Origin: Aureococcus anophagefferens
Taxonomy: Eukaryota > Sar > Pelagophyceae > Pelagomonadales > Pelagomonadaceae
Direction: 5' to 3'
Assembly (NCBI RefSeq): GCF_000186865.1
Contig: NW_008705572.1
Span: 1,034,800 to 1,098,799, forward strand
Length of the DNA: 64,000 nt
Shown: positions 54,958 to 63,805 of the stretch, one piece after another
Layout of the letters: the number at the start of each line of letters is the position of its first letter
Numbering within the stretch: the first letter of the stretch is position 1
The notes under the pieces: generated by a model
Seen by the model: the letters and a program-made list of their open reading frames with translations, nothing else
The model's database searches: none
What the model was told of the DNA's origin: nothing
Made by a program: the position numbers and the translations under genes

Positions 54958-55995
54958 CTAGGCGTTCTGCGTCTCGCGGAGGAGCCAGAAGCCCGCGGGC
55001 TCGACGCCGTCGTCCTCGGGCGACTGGACGACGACGAAGTGGAGGCCGCCGAGGCCCTGCTTGGCCTTCTCGAAGGCCGCGGCCTCGACGCGCTGGTCGT
55101 CGTCGAGCTTGGCGACGAGGAAGGACTCGTCGAGGGCGACGTCGAGGACGAGCTGGCGCTGGGCCGCGTCCGCGCGGACGCCCGCGAGCTCCGTCGACGC
55201 CAGACTCATCGCGAGCGCGTCGGAGCGCCGCGTGAGGATGGCGATGCCCGGGAGGAGCGCGTCGACCTCGTAGGCCGGCTTGACGTTGATGAGCTTGCCC
55301 ACGCCCACGTTCTCCTCCGTGATGCCGCCGCCGGACAGCACCTCCGACAGCGGCAGCGTCACGAAAGCGTACTGCTCGCCCCGCAGGCCCTCGGGCAGGC
55401 GCGACGCCGTCACGGGCGCCGTCATGCGGTCGCGCGTCGCCGCGCCGGCGCCGGGGCTGTAGCCCTCCATGCCCGGGTAGACGTCGGCCTCGCGCTCCTC
55501 GATCCAGTCGTAGAGCGCGTGCGTCGCGCGGCTCGGCGTGACCCGCAGCGTCGGCCGGTTCGCGGCGACGCCGTTGAGGGCGATGGTGAGCATGTTGAGC
55601 ATCTGCCGCCGGAAGAAGCGGATGACCGTCGGCTTGACGGGCGCGCGCGCGATGACGTCCTCGATGGCCTTGCGCACGGCGACCGAGTTGACGCCCGTCG
55701 CGGGCAGCGCCACGACGTCGCGCCACTGGCCCGACGCGTCGGTGATCAAAAGTTCCCAGAGCTTTTTGCCCTTGACGAGCACGGGGCGGCTGAAGCAGTC
55801 GAGCTCCCACTCGCTCGAGATGGGCCGCTCGCCGTGGCTGGCCTCGTCGCCCTCGGCGCGAACCGCGACGCGCGCGCGCCGAAAGCTCTCGCGCGGGGCG
55901 TGCGGCGACCGCAGCGGCCGCGCGACGCTCGACACCCAGCCCTCGGCCAGTCGCGCGCAGCACACGGCCGCCAGGGCGACCTGATAGAGCTTCAT
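54958..55995 (-). CDS. TAB2: Tab2/ATAB2-type plastid translation factor
   Basis: The product has 345 residues from the ATG at 55995. The N-terminal 50 residues (LYQVALAAVCCARLAEGWVS) form a signal followed by a basic transit-like region, as for complex plastids. The mature part matches the Tab2 (DUF1092) family: SSEWELDCFSRPVLVKGKKLWELLI, IRFFRRQMLNMLTIALNGVA, ALYDWIEEREADVYPGMEGY and LRGEQYAFVTLPLSEV (shown in fragments). In Chlamydomonas and Arabidopsis Tab2 binds psaB mRNA and is needed for photosystem I (and II) subunit translation. Finding it here is good evidence for a photosynthetic host. Its 5' end is 160 bp from divergent S-formylglutathione hydrolase. Confidence 0.88.
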   Translation of the reverse strand: MKLYQVALAAVCCARLAEGWVSSVARPLRSPHAPRESFRRARVAVRAEGDEASHGERPISSEWELDCFSRPVLVKGKKLWELLITDASGQWRDVVALPATGVNSVAVRKAIEDVIARAPVKPTVIRFFRRQMLNMLTIALNGVAANRPTLRVTPSRATHALYDWIEEREADVYPGMEGYSPGAGAATRDRMTAPVTASRLPEGLRGEQYAFVTLPLSEVLSGGGITEENVGVGKLINVKPAYEVDALLPGIAILTRRSDALAMSLASTELAGVRADAAQRQLVLDVALDESFLVAKLDDDQRVEAAAFEKAKQGLGGLHFVVVQSPEDDGVEPAGFWLLRETQNA

Positions 55996-56139
55996 GCTGA
56001 CGATCTCGTCGAGTCGATCCGGCGACGGCAACGAGCTCGAGGTGCCGCGCCCCTGGGACGATCGTGCCCTCACACAGAGCCTCGCTGCCCCGACCTGAGA
56101 GCGGCTGCGATAGAGCCGCGCGATCCAGTTCCGCGGCGG

Positions 56140-56205
56140 CGGCAGCCCATCGACATGGAGGTCGGCGAGCCGGCGGGCAGCCCATCCGACATGGAGGTCG
56201 TCGAG
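56140..56205. repeat. 36-bp tandem duplication carrying two in-frame start codons
   Basis: GGCAGCCCATCGACATGGAG (56141-56160) and GGCAGCCCATCCGACATGGAG (56176-56196, one base longer) are near-identical, and each holds an ATG in the same frame (56155 and 56191). Either could start translation of the downstream hydrolase. Each copy is preceded by GGCAGCC. Confidence 0.8.
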
Positions 56206-57105
56206 AGGCACGCCATGTTCGGCGGTGAGATGCTTACGTTCACGCACCTGTCGGCGTCCTGCGGCTTCGCGATGCGCTGCCGCGCCTTCACGCCGCCGGG
56301 CTTCTCGAGCGAGGCGCCGGCGACCTGGCCGTGCCTCGTCGCCCTCGGCGGCCTCACGGCCTCGGAGGTCAACTTCGCGACGAAGGTCGCGACGGTGCAG
56401 CGCGCCGCCGCGGAGCGCGGCCTCGTCGTCATCTTCCCGGACACGTCGCCGCGCGGCCAGCAGGACGACCCGCACCCGCTGCTCGGCGAGGGCGCTTCGT
56501 ACTACGTGGACGCGACGGAAGCGGGGTGGGGCAACTGGAAGATGTTCTCCTACGTCACGAAGGACCTGCCCGATCTCGTCGTTTCGTCGTTCCGCGGCGA
56601 CCGGGCGAGAATCGGCATCATGGGCCACTCCATGGGCGGCCAAGGCGCCATCGTCGCGTTTTTACGGAGCGACGCGTTCGTTTCTTGCTCCGCGTTCGCG
56701 CCCGTGTCGAACCCGAGCGCCATCGGGCCGGGCACGGCGCCGGCCTGGCGGGCCTTCTCGGAGTACCTCGGCGGCGGCGACGCCGAAGCCCCGGACGACG
56801 CGCCATGGCGAGACGCCTGGCGGAGCTACGACGCGTGCGAGCTTTTGAAACGCTACGACGGCCCGCCGAAGAAGCTCCTCGTCGACCAAGGAGCCGCGGA
56901 CCCGAAGCTCAAGGTGCTCGGGTCGGAGCGGCTCAAAGACGCGGCGAACGACAAGGTCCAGCTGACCTACCGGCTCCAGGAGGGCTACGACCACGAGCTC
57001 GGCTGCTTCGTGGCTTCCTTCGCCGAGGAGCACGTCCACTACCACGCGGACGCGGTCGCCCCGCGGTCCGCCCTCGCGGCCCTCCGCGCGTTTCTCTACG
57101 TGTGA
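56191..57105 (+). CDS. S-formylglutathione hydrolase (esterase D)
   Basis: The product has 304 residues from the ATG at 56191; the ATG at 56155 adds 12. The alpha/beta hydrolase features are GLTASEVNF, VVIFPDTSPRG, GASYYVDATEAGWG, the nucleophile elbow GHSMGGQGA (Ser about 147), CSAFAPVSNP, acid Asp in LLVDQGAAD and catalytic His region YRLQEGYDHELG. This matches esterase D/FGH enzymes, which hydrolyse S-formylglutathione to formate and glutathione in formaldehyde detoxification. Cytosolic, no signal seen. It is convergent with the translocator gene, with about 40 bp between stop codons. Confidence 0.93.
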   Translation: MEVVERHAMFGGEMLTFTHLSASCGFAMRCRAFTPPGFSSEAPATWPCLVALGGLTASEVNFATKVATVQRAAAERGLVVIFPDTSPRGQQDDPHPLLGEGASYYVDATEAGWGNWKMFSYVTKDLPDLVVSSFRGDRARIGIMGHSMGGQGAIVAFLRSDAFVSCSAFAPVSNPSAIGPGTAPAWRAFSEYLGGGDAEAPDDAPWRDAWRSYDACELLKRYDGPPKKLLVDQGAADPKLKVLGSERLKDAANDKVQLTYRLQEGYDHELGCFVASFAEEHVHYHADAVAPRSALAALRAFLYV

Positions 57106-57145
57106 CTCGGCTACTTAGGGGGGCGGAGGGCGCGCCGGGCCGCGC

Positions 57146-58165
57146 CTACTTCTTGGCCGCGTTGCTCTTGGCGATGGAGTAGAGCATCGTCGCGCCGATG
57201 GCGACGGCGGCGCCCGCGGCCTTGTTCTGGTCCATGGACTCGCCGAGGAAGGCGACGGTCGCGAGGAGGATGACGACGCGCTTGACCGTGTTGGCGACGG
57301 CCTGGGCCGTCGCGGAGACCTCGCCGAGGACGAGGTAGGCCATCTCGTTGTACATGTAGTAGAAGAAGCCCGTCCAGAGCACGAGCTCGTAGCCGAACGC
57401 GAGCGGCTCGGACGACAGCGTCGGCACGCCCATGATCTTCTCCGGGATGGCCTGCAGGTTCTCCACGGGCGGCCACGCGGCGGCGAGCTTGTTGCCCTCG
57501 AGCACGAGGGCGAAGGGGAGGAAGAGGAAGAAGGAGATGAGCGTGAGCACGGCGTACAAGTTCGAGCTCGTGAGGTTCTCGGACTTCGTCTCCGCCTTGA
57601 CGCGCTTCGACAGGAGCCCGCGGAGGGAGAATGCCAGGTTCGACGTCATGGCGCCGCCGAAGGCGACGGGGTTGATGTCCCCGAAGACGTCCTCGCCGTT
57701 CATGATCTTCGTGCCGACGGCCGCCCAGCCGACGCCCGCGATGATCGGCACGAGCCAGATGTTCACCTTGAGCGAGTCGATCTTGCCCGTGAGCACGTAG
57801 CCGAAGAAGACGCTGAACATGGGCTCGAGCGCCTTGATGATGTGCGTGAAGGACACCGCGCCCGCGGACATGGCGACGACCGCGCCGACGTGGCCGACGG
57901 TGTGCAGCATCGACAGCACCGTGCACGCCTTGACGTCGTCGGCCGTGAGCTTCGGCGCCTTGCGCAGGCCCAGGATCCAGAGCGGCACGAAGTAGAGCAG
58001 CCCGACGCCGAGGGACGTCAGCGCGATGAGCATCGGGAAGTCGAGCGCCTTGGAAAGCTGCGACGGGGCGGCGCGCGTCGCGCGGACTCGTTTTCGCGGC
58101 GCGAGACGCCGCGGCGCGGCACCATCTTGTTGTAGACATTGTACCCGACGTTGAACGCGTACCAG
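57146..58165 (-). CDS. Sugar-phosphate/triose-phosphate translocator family protein
   Basis: Exon 2 (58048-57146) and the preceding exon, ending at 58123, join as YNKM to ALDFPMLIAL across a 74-bp intron (58049-58122; donor GTGCCG, acceptor CCAAG). The first visible helix, WYAFNVGYNVYNKM, is typical of the TPT/NST drug-metabolite transporter group. Eight or nine helices follow (LIALTSLGVGLLYFVPLW, FTHIIKALEPMFSVFFGYVL, LVPIIAGVGWAAVG, and VKRVVILLATVAFLGE). It exchanges phosphorylated sugars, probably at a plastid envelope or other organelle membrane. The 5' end is uncertain: an acceptor (GCGCAG) precedes GVVGITLWYAF, so an additional first exon with a targeting sequence may lie upstream, up to about 58400. 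Confidence 0.8.
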   Translation of the reverse strand: MVRVQRRVQCLQQDGAAPRRLAPRKRVRATRAAPSQLSKALDFPMLIALTSLGVGLLYFVPLWILGLRKAPKLTADDVKACTVLSMLHTVGHVGAVVAMSAGAVSFTHIIKALEPMFSVFFGYVLTGKIDSLKVNIWLVPIIAGVGWAAVGTKIMNGEDVFGDINPVAFGGAMTSNLAFSLRGLLSKRVKAETKSENLTSSNLYAVLTLISFFLFLPFALVLEGNKLAAAWPPVENLQAIPEKIMGVPTLSSEPLAFGYELVLWTGFFYYMYNEMAYLVLGEVSATAQAVANTVKRVVILLATVAFLGESMDQNKAAGAAVAIGATMLYSIAKSNAAKK

Positions 58166-58588
58166 AGCGTGATGCCCACGACCCTGCGCGGAACGGCGGT
58201 CCGGTCGCGACGCGTCAGGCTCGGTTGCAGTTGTTTATTTTCGGTTTGCCGGCGGCCGCGCGGGCAATTTTCGGGCGTACAGCGATCGCGGGTTGCTAGA
58301 GAGTTGCGAGAGACGCTGGAACGCGCAGCGTGGCGGACGGCATGGCTCGAGTTGGGTGGTGTTGAGATCGAGGCGGAGTCAGCGGGCGCTCGATCCAAAG
58401 CGAATCGCGCCCCGGCTGGCGGACCTTGATGTCTTCAGCGACGCCCATGTTGAAGCTCATCTCGTGCCGCCGAGGTCCGGCGCGGCCCCGAGCGACGTAG
58501 TGCTGCCTACCCTGTGCCCGATACAGTGAAATGCCTCAGCTTTGCTGCCTAGCACGCACCACGCGGATTCCCCGGGCCGGCGCGCGCC

Positions 58589-58698
58589 TCAGGCGAACTT
58601 GCCCGAGGCGGCCTGGTCCTCGATGCCGCACTCGTTGACGCCGCGCGCGATGCGGAAGAAGCCGCCGTCGAGAGCTTCATGCTCTACGAAATTCGAGG
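58589..58698 (-). pseudogene. Orphan C-terminal exon of a papain-family (C1A) peptidase
   Basis: The frame reads LDGGFFRIARGVNECGIED and then QAASGKFA before the stop, which is the typical C-terminus of cathepsin B/L-like peptidases (GFF-I-RG-NECGIE). It begins after an AG (CTCCAG). No other peptidase exon is visible nearby on this strand, and the upstream gene is a tubulin ligase. A strong GTGAGT donor just after the ligase's last residues (about 58730) raises the option that this exon is spliced to it, but the frame would need CAG-GG plus a different phase. Most likely a fragment from a duplicated gene. Confidence 0.5.
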
Positions 58699-58722
58699 CT
58701 GGAGATGAAGTTCAACAAAACG

Positions 58723-61700
58723 CTAACTCACCCCCTGCCGCCAGTCGTCGACGAGCGCGCCGAGCTCGGCGGGCCCGTCGGCGAGGGCGAGGAGCGCCTC
58801 GAGGAAGAGGGGCAGGGGCATGGCGCCCGCGGGCACGTCGAGATCCCCCGTCGCGTCGAGGCCCGCGTCGCGCGCGCAGACGTAGTCGTAGAGCGCGCCG
58901 GCGCAGGGCGCGTCGCCCTCGGGCGTGACGGGCACGAGCACGCGGCCGCGGCCGCCGCGGACGCCCGCGGCCTCGCGGTCCGCGAGGTCGCGCGCCGCGC
59001 GGGACGCCGCCGTCGCCGCGAGGCCCCGGAGCGCCGCGGCCGCGGCGCCGCCGCGGCCCGCCGCGACGAGGCCCGCGACGAAGGCGGGCCGCGTCACGAA
59101 GGGCCGGCCGTGTCCCGCCGCCGCGAAGGCGTCGACGGCCGCGCGGAGGGGCCGGAGCGGCTCGAGGTCGAGGTCCAGGACGCCGTAGCCGCGCGCGACG
59201 GCCGCGGCGGCGCCCGCGGCCGCCGCGGCGTCGCCGACGGCGCCGTCCGCGACGGCGGCGAGCGTGTCCGGCGATAGCCGCGGCGCCGCGGCGCGCGCGG
59301 CCTCGGCCGCGGCCTCGGCGGCCGCGCTCGCGGCGAGCTCGGCCGTCGCGATGGCGACGGCGCCGTCGAGCGCGGCGCGCTTCACGGCGAAGTCGACGTT
59401 GCGCACGCCGTTGGGGATGTCGAGGGACGGGTTCTGGTTGCACTCGAGGACGTGGGGCGCCAGAGTTTCATCCAGGAGCACGTCGAGGCCGACGAGGTGG
59501 AAGCCTCGCGTCGCGGCGGACGCGCCGAACGCCGACCGGTGGCGGAAGGCGAGCTCGGGCCAGAGCGCCGCGACCGTCTTCGCGGCGACGGCGTCGAGCG
59601 ACGCCCAGATGGCCTCGACGGCGACGCCCCGGTCCGCCGCCAGGCGCTCGAACGCGGCCGCCGCGGACCGCTTCGACGCGCGGTCCCCGCGGTCGTCGTC
59701 CGCTGGCACGAAGGCCGCCGCGTGGCGGTTCAGCGAGTAGTTCGTGAGGTGCATGAGCGTCGTGGCGACGTTGGTCGCCGCCGGCGCCGCGTAGGGCACC
59801 GTCGCGAGCCGCGCGAGGCCGCCGCGGCAGAGGTACGCGCGCGGCGGGTCCACGGCCGTGATCACGACGTAGAGCCGCAGGTCGAACTTGAAGCCGTCGA
59901 GCGTGCAGGGCCGCGGCACGTACCTCTGGCAGACCCAGTGGGCCTGCGTCGCGTAGGCGTGCTTCGTCGGCGGCAGCGGCTCCCAGGGCCTCGGCGGCGC
60001 GTACGTGAGGTAGATGTGGTCGCCCTCGGAGCCGCGGTTCGGCTTCATGATGTAGCACGAGTCCCCGTCGTCGGCCTCGCGGAGCGCGTGGGCCTCCTGG
60101 GGCAGGCACCAGCTCCGCGGGTACCACGCGTCCGCGGCGGCGCCGCACGCCCTCGCCGCGCGGGCCACGGACCGCGTGAGCGCGGCCTTGTGGAGCGCCT
60201 CCGGCAGCCCGAGGATGCGGTTCAGCGCGACGACGCCCGGGGCCAGGCCCGCGAGCGCCATGAAGTGGGGGTCCTCGGCGAGCGGCGCGGCGGCCAGGCC
60301 GGAGCTGAAGTGGAACATGACGAGCTTCCGCGGCGCGCGGAGCGCGGCCGCCGCGTCGCCGCCCGACGGCGCGAGCACGGCGACGTCGCCGCTCGCCGCG
60401 CCGAGCACGGCCGCGCGGAACGCCTCGGGCGTCGCGCGATCGCGCGCGCGGCAGAGCGACCCGCCGGCGTCGTGGACGACGCGCGTCATGAGCACGGCGC
60501 CCAGCGCGCCGGGCGCGAGGACCACGCAGGGCGGCCCGGGCGCCGGCGCCGCCGCGCAGGCCGCGGCGGCCGCGCGCGCCGCGCGGCCGAGCATCTCCGA
60601 GCCGGCGAACGCGCGCCACGCGGCGACGGCGCCTCGCGCGCGCCGCAGCCGCGCCCTGGCGGCCACGGCCGCCGCCGCGGCCTCGACGCGCTTCCGGTCC
60701 CGCTCGGCCTCGACGCGCGCGGCCTCGAGGAGCGACGACGAGCTGCTCGACGTCGCGAGCGCGGCGCCCTTGGGCCCGCGCCGGCTCGGGCGGGGCGGCG
60801 ACGCGGGCGCCGCCGTGCGGATCGGCGACGCGCTGGTCGTTGCGCGCGTCGGCGACGCGGGCGCCGTCGCGCGGGGCGGCGACGTCGGCGCCGTCGCGCG
60901 GGTCGGCGACGTCGGCGCGACCGCGCGCGCGGGCGCCGCGCCCGGCGCGAGGGTCCGCGGCGGCAGCGGCGGCGCGCGTCGCCGCGGGCTCGTCGCGCTT
61001 CATGGGCTCGCGCTTCGCCGGCGGCGCCTTCCTCGTCGGCTTCCGCGGCGCGGCGCGCTTCGGCGCCTCGGGCGCCTTCTTCTTCTTCGGCGGCGACGCC
61101 GCGGGCGACGACGCGGGCGAGCCCCGCGCGGCGGCGCGCCTCTTCTTCTTCCGCGACGACGACGACGCCGTGCTCGTCGTCGACACGGTCTGCACGGTCA
61201 GCGCGTCCTCGGCGCGCGGCGCCGCGACGATGGTGCTCCCGTCGTCGTCGCGCGGCGGGATCGCCTCGACGGCCGTCTCCTCGACGTCGCCGGGCGCCGC
61301 GCCGCCGACCGCGGGCTCGTCCTCGACGGGATCCTCGGCGACGGGCAGCAGCGGCGCGACCTCGGGCGCCGGCGCCGGCTCCGGCGCGACCTCGGGCGCC
61401 TTCGCGGCGGCCGGCGCCGCGGCCGCGGGGAGCGGGTCGACGCGCCCCTCGGCGCGCGGGCTCGACCGCCACGGCAGCCACGACCGGGGGCTCTTCGCCG
61501 GCCGCGGGCTCGTCCGCGGGGACTGCTTCCGCGGGCTCGCGCGCGGGCTCGTCCGAGGGCTCTTCGTCGGGCGCGGGCTCGCGCGCGGCGTCGTCGGCGG
61601 AGACGTCGTCGGCGGCGGAGACGTCGTCGGCGGCGGAGACGTCGTCGTCGGCGGAGACGTCGTCGTCGGCGGAGACGTCGTCGTCGGCGGAGACGTCGTC

Positions 61701-62248
61701 GTCGGCGGAGACATCGTCGTCGGCGGAGACATCGTCGCGCGCGGCGATGGCTCGCGGGGACTCGCGCTCGCTTCGGCGCTTTCCGCGGGATCGATCGCGG
61801 CCGCGTCGACGCGCGGGCTCTTCCGCGGGCTGCGAAGGAAACGCGACAGCGCGCGCGAGTCCGCGACGGCCCGCGGGCTGCCGGCGCGCGGGCTCGCCCG
61901 TAGGAAGATCGGCGCCGCGGCGTCGGCGGGTCGCGGGCTCGACCGCGGGCTCGACCGGGGGCTGCGCAGCAAGCTCGCCAGCGACGTCGACGCGGCCGCG
62001 AGCGCCTCGAGCTCGCGCTCGAGGCGCCCCTTCGGCGGCGGGGCCGCGGGCTCGGGCTCGCGCGGCGCCTCCCAGGCCTCCGGCGGGCTCCACGCGCGCG
62101 CCACGTCCGGCGGCGCGGCGTCCTGGGTCGTGGTCTCGGCCTCGGGCGCCTCTTCGCGCACGGCGTCCGCCACGGCCGCCGGCGCCAGCGGCGCGACGTC
62201 GCGCACCGACGGCTGCCGACGCCGCGGCTTCGCGCAGACGGCGCCCAT
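58723..62248 (-). CDS. TTLL-family tubulin polyglutamylase-like ligase, acylated N-terminus
   Basis: The start at 62248 reads MGAVCAKPRRR: Gly2 for N-myristoylation and Cys5 for palmitoylation. A long disordered region follows, with SPR/SPRK repeats, an 18-nt minisatellite coding nine or so SPPTT-type units (about 61600-61735), and basic patches. The C-terminal half (from about 60640) is the TTL domain: KPNRGSEGDHIYL, FDLRLYVVITAV, LMHLTNYSLNR and LGLDVLLDETLAPHVLECNQNPSLD, with the ATP/Mg-binding residues of ATP-grasp enzymes. Family members add Glu or Gly to tubulin, mostly in cilia. The reading frame shifts between about 60,840 and 60,999, so a short intron or sequence error lies there. 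Confidence 0.72.
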
Positions 62249-62487
62249 TCGCCTAAGGCATTAACATCGTTCTCCGGGATGATGAGCCATCAGCGCTGGC
62301 GTTTCGGGCCCTTCAAGGACCTGACAAGGTCGACAGCTCCGATCGTGGTTGAACCCAAAGATGCCGTAAGGCAGGGACAGTATAGTTCGCGATCGAGGGG
62401 CTCGACTCAAAACAGCGTCCGCGCGCGGGGCGGCCACGGTCGTGGCGTCGGCGGGGCGGCGGATGCGGGAGCGGCGCGGCACAGGGC

Positions 62488-63428
62488 CTAGGCGTGGACC
62501 TTGTCGTACTCGCTCTGGATCTTGGCCTTGAGCGAGGGGAGGGCGACGTCGAGGGGCGTCTCGTCGTCCTGGTTTTTCACGTCGATCTTCGCGCCGTGCT
62601 TGACGAGCTCGACGGCGATGGCGGCGTGGTTGAAGATGGCGCTGAGGTGGAGCATGGACTCCATCTGCCGGTCCTGGTAGTTGGCGAGGCTCGCGTCCTT
62701 CGCCAACACCCGCTGCACGCCGCGGAGGTCGCCGCTCTTGACGGCGTCGCGGAGGCCCTCGCCGGAGGTCTCGTACGTCTTGGCGGAGCGGCCGACGAGG
62801 AAGGAGGGCGCCGCGCCGCAGGGGGCCGCGGGCGCCGCGGCGGGCTTCGGCGCGGGCGCGGGCTTCGCCTTCGGCGGCGACGGCGGCGGCGGCGGCGCCG
62901 CCGCGGGCGCGTCGCCGAGGCCCGCGAGGGGGTCGCTGGACATGAAGGACGGGTCCCACTCGGGCGCCGGCGCCGTCGGTCGCGCCGGGGCCTCGGGCGC
63001 CGCCGCGCGCGCGGCGCCGGCCGTGCCGTCGCTCGACCGCCGGCCGCCCGCCGCGGGCTCCGCGACGAAGGCCGCGAAGGCGTCGCGCGTCCCCGGGGGC
63101 AGCTCCAGCGTCTGCGCGAGCTCGCGGATCCAGAGCTCGAGCCTGCGCGCGCGCGGGAGGCTCGCGCGAAGTCCGCCGCGCGCGCGGACGCGGCGCGCGC
63201 GGACTGGTCCTTGCGCTTGCTCGTCTGCGCGGGCGTGAGCTTCCCGAAGAGCTGCTTGCCCGGGAAGGGCTGCGCGAGGTTCCCGAGCTCGCGCGTGGCG
63301 ACCTTGCGCAGGTCGTCGAAGGTGCTGTAGCGGTGCTTCACCGTCCAGACCTTGTCGCCCCTGCTCACCTGCAGCACGTAGGCCGTGTAGTCGTCGACGG
63401 TCTCGACGCCGAGGATGCGAATGTCCAT
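62488..63428 (-). CDS. PX-domain protein with C-terminal ankyrin repeats
   Basis: Exons 63428-63199 and 63142-62488 give 294 residues; the 56-bp intron is GC-AG (donor GCGCGC, acceptor CGCAG) and splits the PX domain. The PX domain spans about residues 1-115 (DDYTAYVLQVSRGDKVWTVK, HRYSTFDDLRKVATRE, then LELWIRELAQTLELPPG). Phosphoinositide-binding Arg and Tyr (RYSTF) are present, so it probably binds PI3P on endosomes. A Pro/Ala-rich linker with a DPFMSSDPL stretch follows, then about three ankyrin repeats (GLRDAVKSGDLRGVQRVL, MLHLSAIFNHAAIAVELV, TPLDVALPSLKAKI). Possible sorting-nexin-like adaptor. Confidence 0.72.
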
Positions 63429-63805
63429 GCGTCGGCGGCCGGCGCGGACGCGCCCGGGGCGGCCGACGGCTGTGGCGAGGGCCGCGGCGCCCGGTTCTGC
63501 GTGTTCGAGGACGGTGGTGGACGCGACCGCACTGTGGAGATTGTCGCTTCACCCAGCCTGCAACCGAGCTGCAATGCGGGCTACCCCAAAAAAGCGTATC
63601 AATCAGAGTCGATCGCCTCCAAAAAACCTCGTGGCCTCCATCCATCTCGGTCGTGCCCGCACAGATCCAGGTCCGTGTCCGCGGCAGCCCGGCTCCGGAA
63701 TCGCGCGCGCTCTCGGCCAGCCTCCCTGCCCCGTCGCCGCCCGGCCGTCGCCGCCCAGCCGCCCTTTTTCCGCCGGCGACGAACGATACGGTAGGCTGCG
63801 CGACC
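63429..63805. other. Divergent promoter interval of PX gene and right-edge gene
   Basis: No gene is seen in these 377 bp. They contain alternating GC-rich and CT/A-rich runs (AAAAAAGCG near 63592, AAAAAACC near 63620). No clear TATA element is visible. Confidence 0.3.

Noticed and set aside
61600..61740. Regular 18-bp repeats that could be mistaken for a CRISPR array
   Set aside because: The repeats are contiguous without spacers and in frame with the TTLL gene, coding SPPTT units; the genome is eukaryotic.
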